This document shows positions 4,782 through 6,363 of a stretch of 6,363 nucleotides of DNA, one piece after another. The DNA lies in contig DDTZ01000211.1 in assembly GCA_002344565.1 (NCBI GenBank), forward strand, positions 1-6,363. Direction: 5' to 3'. This stretch comes from Bdellovibrionaceae bacterium UBA2351 (lineage in GTDB: Bacteria; Bdellovibrionota; Bdellovibrionia; Bdellovibrionales; Bdellovibrionaceae). Made by a program: the position numbers and the translations under genes. Below the pieces are notes generated by a model. The model had not been told where the DNA came from. It saw nothing but the letters and a program-made list of their open reading frames with translations, and did no database searches. Within the stretch, counting starts at the first letter, position 1. The number at the start of each line of letters is the position of its first letter.

Positions 4782-6221
4782 TTATTCTTTCGGCGCTTCG
4801 ATGCTTAACGGACGCGTTGTTTTTTCAATAGGTTCGATCACATCCATATCGTCATTGCCATCAATTGATTTCAGGTCTTTAAAACGGCGAGCAGACACCA
4901 AAACGCGTGTTTCATAACTAGCTACGGTTTTATTGTAGCTATCTACAGAGGAACTTAGTTGGTTGCCCAATTTTTCAAAGTGCCCACGCATGTCTAGTAA
5001 ACGTTTATAAAGCTCTTTGCCTAATTGGCTGATGTGAGTCGCATTTTCCGTTAAAGCCGCTTGTTTCCAGCCATAAGAAACGGCCTTCAACAAAGCAATC
5101 AGAGTAGTAGGGGTAGCTAAAATTACCTTTTCAGTGACGCCTTCTTCAATAAGGAGCGGCGATACTTCTAAAGCGGAACTAAAGAAGCTCTCACCAGGCA
5201 GGAATAGGACCACAAATTCTGGAGACTCTTCGAATTGTTCCCAGTAGGATTTGCGGCTTAATTCCGTAATGCGTGTGCGAATATGGTTCGCATGCTGTAA
5301 AAGAAGTTCTTTTTTTAGTGTTTCATCTTCGGTTTGAGCAGCTTCGAGGTAGGCGTGAAGCACGGCTTTAGAATCGACGATGATCGATTTTTTGCCAGGT
5401 AGGCGAACGGTCATGTCGGGACGCAGTTTGCCTTCTTCGGTGTCGACGGATTCTTGTTGGACAAAGTCACAATGTTCTAACATACCGGCAATTTCCACCA
5501 CGCGCTTGAGTTGTAGTTCACCCCAACGCCCGCGAACGTGCGGTGTGCGCAGGGCTTTTACTAGGTTCGCCGTTTCACTGCGTAGTTTTTCTTGAGATTC
5601 TTTAAGGAAGTTAAAATGCGAGAACAGGTTAGTGAAGGATTCAATTCGATTTCTTTCAAGCTCGCCAATTTTAGTCTCAAATTTAGCGAGAGTTTCATAG
5701 ATTGGATTCACTGTTTCTTTGATTTCAGTGCGACGGTGATCCAATTCTTTTAAGTTTGTTTGGCTCAAGGCATCGAAGCTAGATTTTGCTAGGTTTAAAA
5801 ATGAAGAGCTGTTTTGATTTAAAGAATCCAAAGATAAGCTTTTAAAGTTTTCCAAAAGTTTTTCTTTCGCGGATTCCACAAATGCGAGTTGCTCATTGAA
5901 ATGCTTTTTTGTTTGTTCGATTTCCGTTTCTAATTTACTGCGGGCTTCGGTAAGGCCAATGATTTTGCTTTGTTGTTGAGTCAGTTCCGACTTTAGCTCA
6001 GAATTTTGTGAACGGAGTTCTTTGTTCTCGTTTTCCAGGACTTTAACTTGAGAATGAGACTCTTGGTAACCGAGTTGTGCCTTAAGATCGTTTTCCTTTT
6101 GAAGTTGCAGGACGCTATTTTTGTGATCAGCGATCGCTTTTCTCCAAAGATAGAGGAAAAAAAGTACAGAAACTGCCAATAAGCCAAGCAGAACCAGCAA
6201 AACAGAATCAAAAACGGACAT
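4782..6221 (-). CDS. rmuC: DNA recombination protein RmuC
   Basis: A 479-residue RmuC protein, within the family's usual size. RmuC proteins limit inversion at short inverted repeats in E. coli and carry a PD-(D/E)XK-like nuclease core; their exact biochemical action is not settled. A single transmembrane helix lies at about residues 5-25, followed by a basic WRK and a long coiled coil (about 35-125, with a second helical region to about 215). The RmuC core then shows GRWGELQL (231-238), ...RPDMTVRLPG (267-276), the nuclease-like IVDSKAV (281-287), FLPGESFFSSAL (340-351) and ILATPTTLIALLKAVSYGW (367-385). An acidic, probably flexible tail follows from about 451. This gives an N-in-membrane, cytoplasmic nuclease-like layout. 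ATG 6221 is chosen for its Shine-Dalgarno GAGGTG three bases upstream; the reading frame extends back to a TTG at 6245, but that would bypass this site. All core motifs look intact. Confidence 0.95.
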   Translation of the reverse strand: MSVFDSVLLVLLGLLAVSVLFFLYLWRKAIADHKNSVLQLQKENDLKAQLGYQESHSQVKVLENENKELRSQNSELKSELTQQQSKIIGLTEARSKLETEIEQTKKHFNEQLAFVESAKEKLLENFKSLSLDSLNQNSSSFLNLAKSSFDALSQTNLKELDHRRTEIKETVNPIYETLAKFETKIGELERNRIESFTNLFSHFNFLKESQEKLRSETANLVKALRTPHVRGRWGELQLKRVVEIAGMLEHCDFVQQESVDTEEGKLRPDMTVRLPGKKSIIVDSKAVLHAYLEAAQTEDETLKKELLLQHANHIRTRITELSRKSYWEQFEESPEFVVLFLPGESFFSSALEVSPLLIEEGVTEKVILATPTTLIALLKAVSYGWKQAALTENATHISQLGKELYKRLLDMRGHFEKLGNQLSSSVDSYNKTVASYETRVLVSARRFKDLKSIDGNDDMDVIEPIEKTTRPLSIEAPKE

Positions 6222-6295
6222 AATCACCTCAGGGAGTGCGTTCAATATAGTCTATTTCATCCATTTTTTCGATAATTTAAAGATTTTTTTCTTTG

Positions 6296-6363
6296 TTAGG
6301 CATTAGGATTATAAAGCTTGACTTTAATTCCGCAGAAGCGCAAGGTGAGTACACATTTATCGC
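6296..6363 (-). CDS. Possible 3' end of an unidentified upstream gene
   Basis: One minus-strand frame is open from the right edge for 21 codons to a TAA and reads like a plausible protein end (DKCVLTLRFCGIKVKLYNPNA). If real, a gene in the same direction precedes rmuC with a 74-base gap, which otherwise shows only AT-rich sequence. The piece is too short for a family call. A perfect -10-like TATAAT (6313-6308, minus strand) lies inside it without a good -35 partner, so it could be part of an rmuC promoter. A chance open frame is also possible. Confidence 0.3.
   Translation of the reverse strand, partial: DKCVLTLRFCGIKVKLYNPNA

Noticed and set aside
6318..6363. TTGACT followed by a possible GTG start at 6345 on the plus strand as a promoter and gene entering from the right.
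   Set aside because: No -10 hexamer at the right distance and only six codons visible; not supportable.

Overview
This AT-leaning bacterial window has two blocks of genes on opposite strands. An inner-membrane-anchored RmuC, a LysR-type regulator and a Sec-dependent secreted protein point to a Gram-negative chromosome. The style of the small secreted and hypothetical proteins would fit the Bdellovibrionota, but that is only an impression. I see no tRNA, rRNA, CRISPR array, insertion sequence or phage gene.

Left block (146-3620, plus strand): a LysR-type regulator, a DUF72/YecE-type protein, an APH-fold phosphotransferase-like protein whose usual HGD catalytic motif reads TGE, and a short ORF resembling the C-terminal half of an SGNH/GDSL hydrolase. 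At the far left, a gene reading off the window on the minus strand starts at position 36 behind a strong ribosome binding site. It is divergent from the LysR gene, and the 109-bp gap holds a perfect 7-bp inverted repeat (108-126) placed as a LysR operator would be. None of the four plus-strand genes has a convincing Shine-Dalgarno sequence.

Right block (3495-6363, minus strand): read 5' to 3' from the right edge there is a possible gene tail, rmuC, a secreted four-cysteine protein followed by a clear intrinsic terminator, and a tight pair of small genes. The first of the pair encodes a very acidic protein (118 aa) and the second a very basic one (74 aa). All four complete minus-strand genes, and the partial gene at the left edge, have textbook Shine-Dalgarno sequences.

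The blocks converge at 3495-3620, where the tail of the plus-strand SGNH-like ORF runs antiparallel through the 3' end of the basic small gene. The best leads for new biology are the acidic/basic pair, the divergent LysR target with its dyad, the TGE phosphotransferase, and the truncated SGNH-like ORF at the convergent junction.
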